Assembly (NCBI GenBank): GCA_037074615.1
Contig: CM073535.1
Span: 2,976,001-3,040,000 of the forward strand
DNA length: 64,000 bases
Source: Leucaena leucocephala
Taxonomy: Eukaryota > Streptophyta > Magnoliopsida > Fabales > Fabaceae
Direction: 5' to 3'
A program made the position numbers and the translations under genes. Positions 23,052-34,556 of the stretch are shown piece by piece. Each line of letters begins with the position of its first letter. The stretch's first letter is position 1. Below the pieces are notes generated by a model. The model saw only the letters and a list, made by a program, of their open reading frames with translations. It was not told where the DNA came from and ran no database searches.

Positions 23052-24185
23052 TATTTAGCTATATGAATGTAAAAATTGTTTTTTAATGATTAAAAATATT
23101 TTAATATAGTTGTATATTAGGGGTATTATTGTCCAACCAATGTACCAAACATAAAATATCTATTACTGTCTATGGAATATCCAACATTAATATCTTATCT
23201 TATCAAATATCAACCTTTATTTATTATATCATTCTTATTTTTATAATAATATCTCGCAAACTAAATGAGCCTATAGTAATGGAAAGAAATAATATCTAAG
23301 GTCTTTGAGTGGCCTCAAGTTTGGAGATGAGGAGCAAAAAGAGGGTGAAAGTGATGTTTTCTGACTTTTCTCAATCTATCTTAAGTTATTGAGGAAAACC
23401 CTGTGAGATATTCCTATTGAAAGAAATCCTATTATTTTAAACATTAAATATAGACATATTTCTTAATGGGGATTTTAACTATGATTTCAATGAAACAGTC
23501 TTAACAAATGGGTTCAACTTCTTTGTTATTTCTCAATCTCTTTTACATAATCTCACAATTGGGCCTATAATAAGGATCTCTCTCTCTTTTCTTTCTTGTA
23601 AACTAACAGAACAACATTGTAGGTGGTAAAAACTAAGAACACCTACAAGCATTTTCCAGATACTAATAAGAGAGGGTGCAAAATCCAAAAATTCTTACCC
23701 ATAGTTTTGCCTTCCGCCAATAGACTTAAATCGAGGCTCACCCACAAAGCTATATCCGTCCATGGGCTGAGCCAGAATGGGAAAAGGGTGCAAACAACTC
23801 ATACCTTTCCATTATGTAAAACTGATTCTGGAGAGCAGCACGAAACGAAAAAGAATCCAATACAAATATCTATAAAGACCCGATTTTCAGTCATTTAAGT
23901 TTGACCTTCCCACAATAAGATTTACAGATTTATGTGACACTATCCACAGATAAACTTTCTTGCAACCCCCCCCAAAAAAAAGACATCTATAGTTTTTTTT
24001 TTTTTTTTCCTTTACAATCTGCAGGAAACCCAATCCCGTGCTGAAATGAATAAAAGAAAAAAAATCGAAATTTTAGTGTAAAGTGCTATATCCTATCTCT
24101 TCTCCTATTAACATTTTGAAAAGAAAGGATCCCAATAAGATGGAATTCTGTTAGATGAGCGAATTCCAGTTGTTTATAGAACTTG
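22224..24185. other. Intergenic region, no gene supported
   Basis: No supported coding frame. A CA run lies at 23024-23051. Segments near 23280-23380 (ggtctttgagtggcctcaag, aaagtgatgttttctga) resemble 21640-21690 and 19740-19760, which suggests that the WAT1 relics sit on an old tandem duplication. The last ~100 bases before 24186 should be the 3' UTR of the CASP-like gene on the minus strand. Confidence 0.5.
23024..23051. repeat. (CA)n microsatellite
   Basis: An uninterrupted CA run of about 14 units in non-coding sequence. Confidence 0.9.
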
Positions 24186-26504
24186 CTACCTTGCGGCCAA
24201 TAGCCAGAGCATAATTAGAGATGAGATTAAAATAGTAATCCAGCTCAAGAAAGCCAAAGCAATTGAAATCTGATACTTCTGACATTCTTGTCCGAACTTG
24301 CAGCTTCCCACATCATTGAAGTATAGGACCGCTATGCCGGCTGAGGCCGAAGCTGCTGCTAGAGATAATGTTGCTGTTACCTGCGGAAATGGTAGATTAG
24401 ATATGTCAAACAATAACCTTAATGAAAAACTCTTTACTAGAGACTGTACACCTTGGTCTACAAAATGTTCACATATCAGATGTAAGTATCATTAACGAAT
24501 ACATCTGACATGATGTTATACTTATAATTGCCCTGATTCTTGACCTTGCATAAATTTTGAGATTCTTATAGCATCTAAGCAAATAAGACTGAAGGATTGG
24601 CAGAGGCTAACCCAATCTCCAACGACGAAGAGACTAACCAAGACGGAATTGTGAAGGACCTTCTTTCTCACTAAAGCGTATGCATCCAGCAAGGCAAGTA
24701 CAAAACTCCAAATGGCTTGCAAACCCATCGAAGCTATCAAGTAACTGCAATTCCAACATAATTCTCAGCATCAAGTTCCCATACATCAAACATCTAAGCA
24801 TTGCTATCAAGACACAAGAAATGTTTTTAATCCTTATGAGTGAACAAGTTCTGAGGTGTGAATATTACTCCGGTCCAGGAAAAGCCAAAGATCACTGAAG
24901 GTACTGGAGTAGTGGAGTTTATCACACTACAATTGAGTTTTACCAAAGACCTCCATCTATAGCCAACTCGCTTTTCCATTTCCACTACAGGGCCACTTTC
25001 ACACTTCACAAAGTTCATTCTATCCAGAATTTCACCTTCAGTCTAACCTATTGAAAAGTCAAAGCTCATTCAACCATTCCAGTTTCAGTTCCACTTCCCA
25101 TACCAACTAAACATGCATAATTTATGGAAGCTTAGCATATGATGGCTATTTGATTCATTCAATATGTATATATTATGCATACTAAAATACAATTATGGTC
25201 CGTGTATGTAATATTAAAATGTTTATGCATGTCAGCAATAGAGAGAGAAACAGAGAGAATAGAAAATGAAACATCATGGGAGACATGTCCATCAGACCTA
25301 AATTTTCAGGGCATTCTTCTAATTATGAGTAACACGTACATTTACCTTTAAGGGAAATCAAAATATCCATGTACAGATTTTGCTTCAAAATCAATTAGAA
25401 ATATGAAGCTGAAGTGGAATCATTTAGGTTTTTGTTGAAAAATGTGAAAAGCCAATTAATGAAAACCATATTTTGCCCGTGTGGCAGGGTCGGTTGCATT
25501 AAGTTATCATACTGAATTGACTAATGCAGTCCAGGCACCACTCTGTTGGACGTTAAAATTTTCCCAGTGTGACTGAGTAAAAGTAACTTTTAAGGCAATA
25601 GTGAAGAGTTAGAGATTGCTGTATTTTATGAACATATATACACTGGTAAATATATATTCCAACACACGGACAAACTTCTCTTGCTTTGGGAATGAAATAT
25701 GCTCCCTAGTCCCCAGTATACAATGGATTAGTATTAGATTTTGCTTCAAAGATTCTTAAACAAGCAAGAGAAGCTAAAAATCTCCAACTTATTAGAATCC
25801 CTACAGAATACATGCCCATAAGACGATGCATATCCTTCCCTCGATCTCAAGTTCCCAACTGGACGTGGACAATGTAACGAGATTTTAATTTTGCAACTCA
25901 ACGTAAGAGACAGATGTCTGTCCGTTTAATTTTTCTTATAGTGACAGCAGTCAATAAGGTAAGCCATTAGCAAATCTTATACAAGCAAGGTACATTTGAT
26001 CTAGTCAAGTCAAAATTATGGTGCACTTCAATTGCAAACAAAATTCAGGCTCATTCTACTATTTAACAGAGTCATTAATGTGGTAGTCTTAGATAACAGT
26101 AAAAATGCCCAGCATATATTCTATTTATGACAGTTGGAGGCAAGGTGCTGAACTTGTTTAAGGAAGGGAATTTGACTGATATTCATAAATCACAAAACGG
26201 CGTTTTAACTTCAAACCAAATGAACCGAATCAATTCCTAACACAGGGATAAAATTTGTCAGAAGTTTTCTGCAAGCGCAAGAATCCCCCAGCAAAGACTC
26301 CAAATTAAACGCAGTGGAAAAAAAGAAGTGCAGAAAAATAAATTCTTCTTTAGAAGAGGATGAGTTGTATTACCAAAAAGCCGTGAAATTGTAGAAACTA
26401 GATGTGGTGCCCATAGCAGCAATTGATCCAACAGCGAAAATGCACTGTGACAACCTCAGGGCCAGCGCAGTGAGCGTACCAGGTGTCCCAGGAAAATCCT
26501 TCAT
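24186..26504 (-). CDS. CASPL5B: CASP-like protein, subfamily 5B (CASPL5B)
   Basis: Three minus-strand exons join in frame: 26504-26374, 24744-24612 and 24380-24186, with GT-AG introns of about 1.6 kb and 231 bases. The 152-residue product starts MKDFPGTPGTLTALALRLSQC and has four hydrophobic segments (about 18-36, 44-66, 76-108 and 124-150). The MARVEL-type core blocks are clear: TSSFYNFTAFCYLIASM, DAYALVRKKVLHN, LFVVGDWVTATLSLAAASA and ALAFLSWITILISSL. Both size and sequence match plant CASP-like 5B proteins. By family these are four-helix plasma-membrane proteins related to the Casparian strip scaffold proteins; the particular role of this subfamily is not established. The 5' flank faces the promoter of the CSL gene, a divergent pair about 1.45 kb apart. 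Confidence 0.93.
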
Positions 26505-27956
26505 TTTTTTTCTCCAAATATATGAATCTTCAGATTCTTACCGGTAAATACACAGTCATCTTTCTATTTTAACCTATCAAATTGAAATTCAAATCCGGGA
26601 CAAGCCCAAATCAAAAATGAAGAAGATCAAGTAAGACGATGAGATAAACAAAATGGGGGTGGCGATTAAAAAAAAGTCAATAAGAGGAATCGGCGTGCAG
26701 AATAGGAAGAGGAGAAGTAACTAGCAAGAATGACAGGGAGACCAAACAGCCGCGTTGCTTGCATTTGGGGCATCGTTTTCTTCTAAGACGATGAAAGCGA
26801 AGGGGCACCACACGCGTCCAGGATGAGCGTGGAGATGAAATCCCTGGCCTCTGACTCAGAAATTCGGGGAAGCTACTTCGCCTAAATGCCACGTGGTGGA
26901 TCAACGGCGGAAGGTCAATGCGGGAACAATAAAATTTAATCCTTATGCCTGCAGATTCTGCGTATATACGGCGCATATCTATCATTTTTAACAAGTCATT
27001 CCTCCGGATAATTCGCGCTTCTTCTTTGTAAGTCATAAATTCGCCTTTAATGATGACGCAGGAGGCCACTGTTCATTATTATTTTTGTTTATTTTATCTC
27101 CTCACTATTTTAATAGGCTGTGATGTAGGATATGTGAAAAGAAAATACTCCTACATCATAATGCATTTAATAATAGTAAATTAAGATTTCTCTCTCTCTT
27201 CAAATAACATCAATAATTTAAGTATCTGTTATTGATTTTTTTTTAATCTATCCTAAACTTTCCTATATGAGCTGCAAGCTGATCTGGCATCTAGTATTGA
27301 TCTTGGTGAATAATTAAAAATGATTTATATAATTAGAGATGATTATAATTATTAAATTTTTATTTTTTTCCTGGGGAAAAATTATGGCTTGAAGCCCTGA
27401 TAAGGCCTTAAAGGGAAAAGAGGATCCATATGTTTTCTTTTAAATTAAAAATCACAACAACTATGGTTGAAAATCATAAATTTTATGGTCTAAACGTGAG
27501 GGTGAGACCAAAAACGCAAAGCCCGTAAAATCAGCTGAAGTCAAATTGTGAGGTGTCAAGAACAATCTCCCTGCAAACATTTGGCTGTGAAAGGAGCTTC
27601 GATCCCAAACTAAACTTTACTACGTAATCTTCATGTTGATTGGTCAAACATTGGATATGGTGAAATTTTGACTCTAACATAACAATACAAAATGCCTTCC
27701 TGCAAATTAGTCTATTATATTTTATAGAGTGATCAGAATAGATGGCTAGCACCAGTACTGCGAGGGTGACTTGTCTATTTGTAAATTGCAACTCAAACGG
27801 AGTCTTCGTCTCAGTTCTCACGGAGCCATGAATCCAATGTTGAATCATTTAGGTTAGAACGTTGAGGAGACGTTTCAAACCCAACAACAAACTAATCGTG
27901 CGGAGAAAAGACTAAGCTTGAATAAATAGAGTACAGTTAGTGGATTAAGTTAAAAA
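26505..27956. other. Divergent intergenic region between CASPL5B and CSL genes
   Basis: This holds the promoters of two divergently arranged genes. The minus-strand frame 26677-27069 has no recognisable domain and overlaps the likely CASPL5B leader. A 10-bp inverted repeat (TGATGTAGGA near 27121-27130 and TCCTACATCA at 27149-27158) could form a small hairpin. Nothing else is supported. Confidence 0.5.
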
Positions 27957-30900
27957 ATGGAGGAGATTCAGGGAACACTTGCTCTCAATATCTGCCATGT
28001 CCGAAAGCTTCGACTCATCATCAATCGTCTACACACACTCCTCCATTCCACCGCTTTACTTCTCTTGTTCTACTACAGAGTATGCTTCTTCTTCCAAGAA
28101 ACCAAGAGAAGCCCCTTGTTGTCCTGGATTCTTGTTTTCGCATCAGAGATCCTTCTATCCTTCATTTGGATTCTTGGTCAAGTTTATCGATGGCGTCCCG
28201 TTTCAAGAACCGTGTTTCCAGAAAGATTGCCAGAAGATGGCAAGCTTCCCGCCATTGATGTCTTCATATGTACTGCAGACCCAGTGAAGGAGCCCACTGT
28301 GGGTGTGATGAACACTGTGCTGTCAGCCATGGCTTTGGATTACCCACCACACAAGCTTAACGTGTATCTCTCGGATGACGGGGGTTCCAATTTGACTTTG
28401 TTTGGTATCAAGGAGGCTTGGAAGTTTGCATGGTGGTGGCTTCCCTTTTGCAGAAAGTACAGAGTCAAGTGTAGATGTCCCAAGGCTTTCTTCTCTGCCT
28501 TGGAGACGGAGGATAATGATTTTGCTGGGAGTAGTTTGTTTATGGCAGAGAAGCAAAAGATCAAGGTTCCTCATGAAGCCATGTTTAATTGAATTATGGG
28601 CTATAAAGGATTGCTTCTTGGTTACAAGAGTCGAACTTTTTTGCAGGAAAAATATGAAGCTTTTGAGGAGGAGATAAAGAGAGCCAGAGAAGGCAGGGCC
28701 CCAAGCAATGATGAGCGAGATCACCCATCTCTCATTGAGGTGTAAGCTCATTCTATCCAAATCTTGGTTCTCTATTTCTCACTGAAGCCTTAAAAAGGCC
28801 ACAAACCTCAAGTTTCAACTGAATTAATTAGCAAGGGGTTATATATTTTCGAGAATTAATTCATACATTCAAAAATAATGGTCGTACATTAGTTTGCTAT
28901 TTCATGTATAATGGTACTCAAAAAACGGATGAGTGGCAGGTGATACAAGACAATACAAGTGAAGTGGAACAAGTGGAATTACCTCTTCTTGTCTACGTTT
29001 CCCGGGAGAAAAGGCCTTCTCGGACCCACCATTTTAAGGCTGGAGCACTTAATGTCCTTGTATGCATGCCTATCTCTACCTCTAACTTTTGTTCATACGC
29101 TTTCAGTTATAATGTATATACATAGCTCTTGAGACAAATGGATATCGTTGCAGCATCGTGTGTCTGGTGTAATGAGCAATTCTCCATACATCCTCGTACT
29201 AGATTGCGACATGTTTTCCAATGATCCTACTTCAGCTCGACAAGCGATGTGTTTCCACCTTGATCCTAAGATATCATCCTCCCTGGCTTTTGTTCAGTTT
29301 CCTCAGAAATTTCATAATGCCAGCAAGAATGACCTCTACGAGATCCTTATTCACAGTTAAGGCGCATAAAAAAAAACAGACTTTTCATGTACCTCACATA
29401 TATATCCTCAGGCTTCATAAAACTTACTTGAGTTTTCATGGGCAACTTTAATTAGGTCCAATGGCAAGGTATGGACGGGCTTAATGGACCTGTGATGTCT
29501 GGTACAGGCTTCTATATTAAAAGGGCCTCTTTATGTGGAAAAATCACCGACAAAGGTATTTGAGCATGATGTTATGCCATTTATTGCTTCAAAAACAGAA
29601 AGTTTATGCCTTTATGGTGAATATTCAAATATGTTAGGCACTGACCTTATGGAACTTCGACAATGTTTCGGCTCATCCAATGAGTTCATCAAATCCCTGA
29701 ACCAGAACTACATTTCTTCTATTATGGAGGCCGGTGGGCATGCATTGCTCGAAGAGCCTCGGCTACTGGCTTCCTGTAACTATGAAATCGGAACTAAATG
29801 GGGTCAAGAGGTAAGTAGATTATAGATTTCATGTTCCACTATATATCAGTTTGTGCATAAACAAAGAATCATAATTCTAAGGCAGAGCATATTGCATTGA
29901 ATGAATGCCTACAAACAAAGACTCATATTTCTGCAGGTTGGTTTCTTGTATGATTCTGTCGTTGAAGATTATCTCACTGGGTTCATCTTGCATTGCAATG
30001 GCTGGACTTCAGTATTCTGTGAACCATCAAGGCCACAGTTCCTTGGATCAGCCAGCACGAATTTGAATGATGTGCTGATTCAAGGATCCAGGTGGAGTTC
30101 AGGACTGTTTGAAAATGGTATAAGCAAGTACTGTCCCCTTATATTTGGGCCTCTCAGGATGTCTCTTCTTCAGTGCATGTGCTTCGCAGAACTCACATAT
30201 TACCCTTTATATTGCTTGCCTCTTTGGTGCTTCGCTACCATCCCTCAACTCGCTTTAATACATGCAACTTCCCTTTACCCTAAGGTAACACCGAATTGTC
30301 AAGTCCATTTCTCTTTCTGTAAAGTAAACCAGGAATGAAGATCCTTTATCCCATTTTCCCTATAACTGCTTCAAATGTTTGAACTCATTTTCTTTTTCTT
30401 TCTTTGGTTGTTTTGAGTGTCTAATAGGTGTCAGAGCCATATTTCCTGGTGTTCTTGTTCATCTTTGTGTCAGCACTTTCTAAGCATTTAGTGGAAGTCA
30501 TTATAAGTGGAGGAACAGTATATCAATGGATTAATGAAGAGAGGGTATGGATGATAAAATCAGTGACATGTCATGCATATGGATGTTTGGATGCTGTGAT
30601 GAAGAAATTTGGCATAAGAGAAGCTAGTTTCTTGCCCACCGATAAAGTGGAGGACGATGAGAAAACTACGCTATATCAAATGGACAAGTTTGATTTCAGG
30701 GCATCAAACATATTCCTCGTACCATTGATTGTCCTCCTTACCCTAAACATATCATGCTTCACAGTGGCTGCTTATAGGGTTGTTTCTGTGGGTGATTGGG
30801 ACGGTATCTTCATTCAGATGATCCTTTCAGCTTACATTATTGTTCTAAATTATCCTGTTCTTGAAGGGCTGGTCATTAGGAGAGATAAGGGGCGTATGTC

Positions 30901-30970
30901 ATTTTCAGTAGCTATAATATTTGCCGTCCTAGCCACTCTTGTGGGTTTGGTATTTTATATTTTGCTTTAG
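27957..30970 (+). pseudogene. Cellulose synthase-like glycosyltransferase (CslG/CslM type), frame broken twice
   Basis: Clean exons: 27957-28565, 28647-28739, 28940-29059, 29154 onward, then 29937-30284 and 30428-30970. Two N-terminal helices (about residues 30-75) precede a GT2 domain with all four catalytic signatures: SDDGGS (D140/D141), LDCDMFSNDP, VVEDYLTGF and QGSRW. Several C-terminal helices follow. The sequence resembles CslG and the related CslM enzymes, which include polysaccharide-type synthases and glucuronosyltransferases of saponin biosynthesis; the substrate here is unknown. Exon 4 hits a stop at 29358-29360, where relatives continue toward WQGMDGL; that block resumes at 29456 after a gap not explained by an in-frame intron. 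The 29456 frame then stops at 29561-29563, and the DLMELRQCFGSSNEFIKSL block continues in another frame to 29810. A 43-base GT-AG gap (29556-29598) would restore frame but is too short for a usual plant intron. I favour a recent pseudogene; assembly error is possible. Confidence 0.7.
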
Positions 30971-31848
30971 ATTTAGCTTTATATTTTTCTTCAAGCAATA
31001 ATGGTGGAATCATCCTTTGAGTTTAGAACTGGGCTCTAAACAGTCTTTTGGAAATGGGCTTATAGGGCCGGCGGTTATGCTTATGGCCGAATCACAGTGG
31101 AAGAACAAAAAAAATCACAGTGGGTGGTTAGCTCTAACCCCCCCCTCTCTCTCTCTCTCTGTCATTTACAAGAAAGGGACGCCATTATTCATAGAGATAG
31201 AAGAATGCAATTTTAAAATCCAGGCTCTATGGAATATATAAAGTGAAGCCCAAGATCTAGTTACACATAAAAGGAGAACACTAAAAATGTATCTAAGAAT
31301 TCATATAATTGTGTATCTTCTTTTTAAAAAAATAATACAAATTTTAAAAGTATTGAATATAAATTACATAAACACAATAAGTGATTAAATTTATGAGATT
31401 TCAGAAAATTGTGTATGCAAAAAATGAACCAGTAGTGTGAATGTTGGTTTTAAAATATAATTTCACGCATGGCTAAAACTGTATGTATTTAATTTATGAG
31501 AAAATATGTCTAATATTTGTAACATATTCCTTAAAAACTTGAATAAAATCCACTTTTATACTATGCATGACTTGTAGGCCAACTAGTCATTACAGTTGTC
31601 GCTTTATACCGTGCATGGCTCACATGTATGATCCAACTAGTCATAAAAGAACACACATCGATCTAATTTCCTTGTTCTTTTCCCGCCTAGGCCACAGTTT
31701 CTGATAAGAGAGTGCCATTCCTCAAGGTTGATGATGGAAGAGACTGCGATACACACAAACACATATAAGCATACTGAAGCTGGAGTCTTTCGTCTCTGTG
31801 TTTTTTGTTATGCATAAACATGGTAAGCGTTCATTATTGATTATACGT

Positions 31849-31927
31849 AAGAGCCAGATCCAGCAGGTAAAACATGAAAGAGACGCACCTTCTTACACTT
31901 TGGGTATTACCTGCCATTTCGGCTCTT
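31849..31927 (+). other. Imperfect hairpin, 36-base loop
   Basis: The left arm (31849-31870) begins AAGAGCC and ends GCAGGTAA. The right arm (31907-31927) begins TTACCTGC and ends GGCTCTT. This gives 7 and 8 perfect base pairs separated by an internal loop of 6-7 bases. The layout is like a small foldback precursor, but neither arm matches a plant microRNA I know and the internal loop is large. Confidence 0.3.
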
Positions 31928-33386
31928 CAACCTCTTCAAATCAAACCCATATTTAGCCTCATGTTGCTTCATCTCTTTCGATGAATCTGGGTTCAATACA
32001 TAGCACGATATCTTTTGTCTTTCTCGCCTTCTCTGATCACTCTCCTTTCTTTCTTCATCACAAAATGGAAATAAGGAAATCTTCGTGCTTGCCTACGATA
32101 TGCTTGAAGTTTTCATCTTATGTTGCTTTGGAGTCTTCATCAATCTAGGAACCAACTTAAGTTCAAGATTTAAGATTTTTCATGTTACAGAGATTGCCAC
32201 CACTGACACCAGACCTCTCATGGAAATATATGCCCTAACACACTCCACTAACTACAACCTTTTATATACAAATGACCCTCCTATATATTATCAGGCAAAT
32301 GCTTTTATCATCACTTCTTCCATCCCTGTCAGAGTCCATCTTTGTTATGATATAATATTATTTTATCAGTTCTTCTTCTCTGTCAGGATCAATCTTAATT
32401 CATATATTGTGTGAGATCGATCTCCAGGCCTCTTATGTCACATTATACTCCTAGCTATACGAGGTAGCAACAAACAAAATTTTGATCCCATAATTCATAT
32501 ATATCCTCTTTGTCCACTTCCCTCTCTATAGCTAAATGCTTCTATATAAATCAAGGGGAGGTTACTGTTTTGACGCCTAGATTACTCAATTTTTCTTTCA
32601 ATTACAAAAACATAAACAAAGTTAAAATATGGTCAAGATATTTTGAATGACAATATGTTTTTGTAGACTGTCATCATCAATCCAATATTTTCTGAGTTGA
32701 AAACATGATTATATTTTTTTATCGACCAAATATATGTTTCTTTATTATAATATATAAAAATAATAGACGTTTTTCTTATTATAGAGACGTTCAATTGCAT
32801 CTTTTGACTAGTAAATTCATTTTAAATAGTTATGTGAAAGATAAACATACCATTATCTACTGGTATTTTCATCCAACTGATGGGTAATATGTCAATGACC
32901 TAAAGGGAAGAGTCAACAATACCTTAACTATTAAAATTGCCCGCTGGCGAAAAGACTCACGTCGCAGTCATCCTAAAGCTTAAAAAGAGCTTAATACATA
33001 TAACCTTACCAGGTGGGGACCTTATTAATACCTGTACCTGATTAGACAACATCGCTTCTCTGCATTTAATTTGTTTAAATTAGATGTTAAAAATAAGGGA
33101 ATTGATGACATAATATGTATCTAGAGTGAGCTTTCTTAATTTTTTTTGTTAGCGGTAAATTAAAGCGTAGTAGACCTCCTCATTAGTCATAAGCACGGAA
33201 AGTGAGAAGGCCATATATTTAGTGTTTTATAATTGTAATATTTAACTGAGATGGTCAAAACTAGCTCATTGAGTAATTAACCTCAATTATTACAGTATTG
33301 TTGATAAACAAGCAAGTTCGCGAAGAAACCCTTTTCCCAATTCAAATCCCAACCCCCAATGAGGAGTTAATTGTTGGATCTTTACT

Positions 33387-33401
33387 GAGAGAGAGAGAGA
33401 G
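33387..33401 (+). repeat. (GA)n tract upstream of the SUPERMAN-like gene
   Basis: A GA run about 450 bases upstream of the start codon. GA/CT tracts in plant promoters can bind BPC-type GAGA-binding proteins (established knowledge); a role here is inference. Confidence 0.5.
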
Positions 33402-33634
33402 TTACTAGACCAGTGACAAAATATATGGCATAAAAGTGTAACCCTGGCAGGACGAGAGTTTCCAAATTTAGTAACCAATAATGACCAGATACAAAGGACA
33501 GTTCAGGGTTAATCTTCCAATGGGATTCCCAGCCTTTGGCTTGTATAGTTGATGCTCTCTCTTTGGAAAACTCTACTTACCAGTTACTATTGCCCTCAGG
33601 CTTCTCATTCATTGCCATCACTCTTCTTCCTCAG

Positions 33635-33851
33635 GTAACTACTAACCCTTATATTAACCTCTCCCCCTCTAGCTTCGTGTTCACAACTTTTGAGAGATGT
33701 AATATATGATATGTCTTTATCTCAGTTTGAACTAGTTTTTTCAGTATATATATATATATATATGATTTGAGTTTGACAATTTCTAGTTTTTTGTTCAAAC
33801 TACTGCTATATATATGTGATCTAACTGAGTAATCAAAAGGAGATATCGAAG
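33635..33851 (+). other. Possible 5' leader intron of the SUPERMAN-like gene
   Basis: A donor-like CAG|GTAACT occurs at 33635 after a pyrimidine-rich stretch, and an acceptor-like AAAAG ends at 33839, 12 bases before the ATG. The interval is AT-rich with a TA run (33745-33763), typical of an intron. This is inferred from splice consensus only. Confidence 0.35.
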
Positions 33852-34556
33852 ATGGAGAGAAACAGTTTGAACAGCAACAAGAACCAGGTAATGAAAGAAT
33901 ACTGGGACTGCAAATCTCAGATCAGCTATGGAGGAGATGATTATATAAATGGATTCTCGTGGCCTCCAAGATCTTACACTTGTAGCTTCTGCAAGAGGGA
34001 ATTCAGATCTGCTCAAGCCCTTGGTGGCCATATGAATGTTCATAGGAGGGACAGAGCCAGGCTCAGGCAGCAGTCACCTCCCACCACTACAACTCATGAC
34101 AGTCACTCCCCCATGCTCAACCTAAATCTTAACCCTACCTCTGGTCCAGGGTTTTCAACCTCAACTATGTCCTTATTACCATCATCCTCTTCTACAATGC
34201 TCAGAAAACCATTCCCTGCTAGCACTACTGTACCCTCCTTCGTTTCTCCTATACTTTCTTCTTCATCTTCTCCTCCCCCTGCATCTACATCTCCTTCTTA
34301 TGATCTGAAAAAATGGGCTGTGGACGGTATCATGTTGAACCCTTCAAGCACCAAGGCCTCGGAATCTACAAAAATGAAGAATATTGCAAATTCTTTATCG
34401 GGGTTTGGAGACTGTAATGACCCTTCTTTTGTGCAAGAAGTTGGTTGCAAAGTGGTAAAGAAGGCTGAGATCATTAGGTTGGACTTGCATATAGGTTTAC
34501 TTAGCGATTCCAAGGATGATTTAGATCTGGAGCTTCGATTGGGTACTTACTCTTAG
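33852..34556 (+). CDS. SUP: SUPERMAN-like single C2H2 zinc finger repressor
   Basis: An intronless frame of 234 residues. The block GFSWPPRSYTCSFCKREFRSAQALGGHMNVHRRDRARLR (34-72) holds one plant-type C2H2 finger (C44, C47, H60, H64) with the QALGGH signature and flanking basic residues; it matches Arabidopsis SUPERMAN closely. The opening MERNS, a Ser/Pro-rich middle and the C-terminal EIIRLDLHIGLL...DLDLELRLG agree with SUPERMAN. The DLELRL end is an EAR-type repression motif that in this family recruits TOPLESS-type co-repressors. By family the protein acts in the nucleus, limiting stamen and carpel boundary cell proliferation and auxin genes. RABBIT EARS, ZFP10 and ZFP11 are the next closest relatives but differ around the WPP block. 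A second EAR C2H2 gene lies 7.4 kb downstream. Confidence 0.92.
   Translation: MERNSLNSNKNQVMKEYWDCKSQISYGGDDYINGFSWPPRSYTCSFCKREFRSAQALGGHMNVHRRDRARLRQQSPPTTTTHDSHSPMLNLNLNPTSGPGFSTSTMSLLPSSSSTMLRKPFPASTTVPSFVSPILSSSSSPPPASTSPSYDLKKWAVDGIMLNPSSTKASESTKMKNIANSLSGFGDCNDPSFVQEVGCKVVKKAEIIRLDLHIGLLSDSKDDLDLELRLGTYS

Larger units (their letters stand above)
30971..33634. other. Intergenic region, no gene supported
   Basis: No supported gene. The 109-codon frame at 32085-32414 has no family signature and an AT-rich, low-complexity composition. A CT run lies near 31141-31162, a possible hairpin at 31849-31927 and a GA run at 33387-33401. The last part is the promoter region of the SUPERMAN-like gene. 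Confidence 0.55.

Noticed and set aside
26677..27069. 130-codon minus-strand frame upstream of CASPL5B
   Set aside because: No domain; it lies in the divergent promoter/leader region and is rich in basic residues as often seen in random GC-richer frames.
29556..29598. 43-base intron repairing the CSL frame
   Set aside because: It has GT-AG ends and restores frame, but is shorter than usual plant introns and does not fix the earlier break at 29358.
32085..32414. 109-codon frame between CSL and SUP
   Set aside because: No recognisable family, AT-biased composition, no splice or promoter context supporting a gene.
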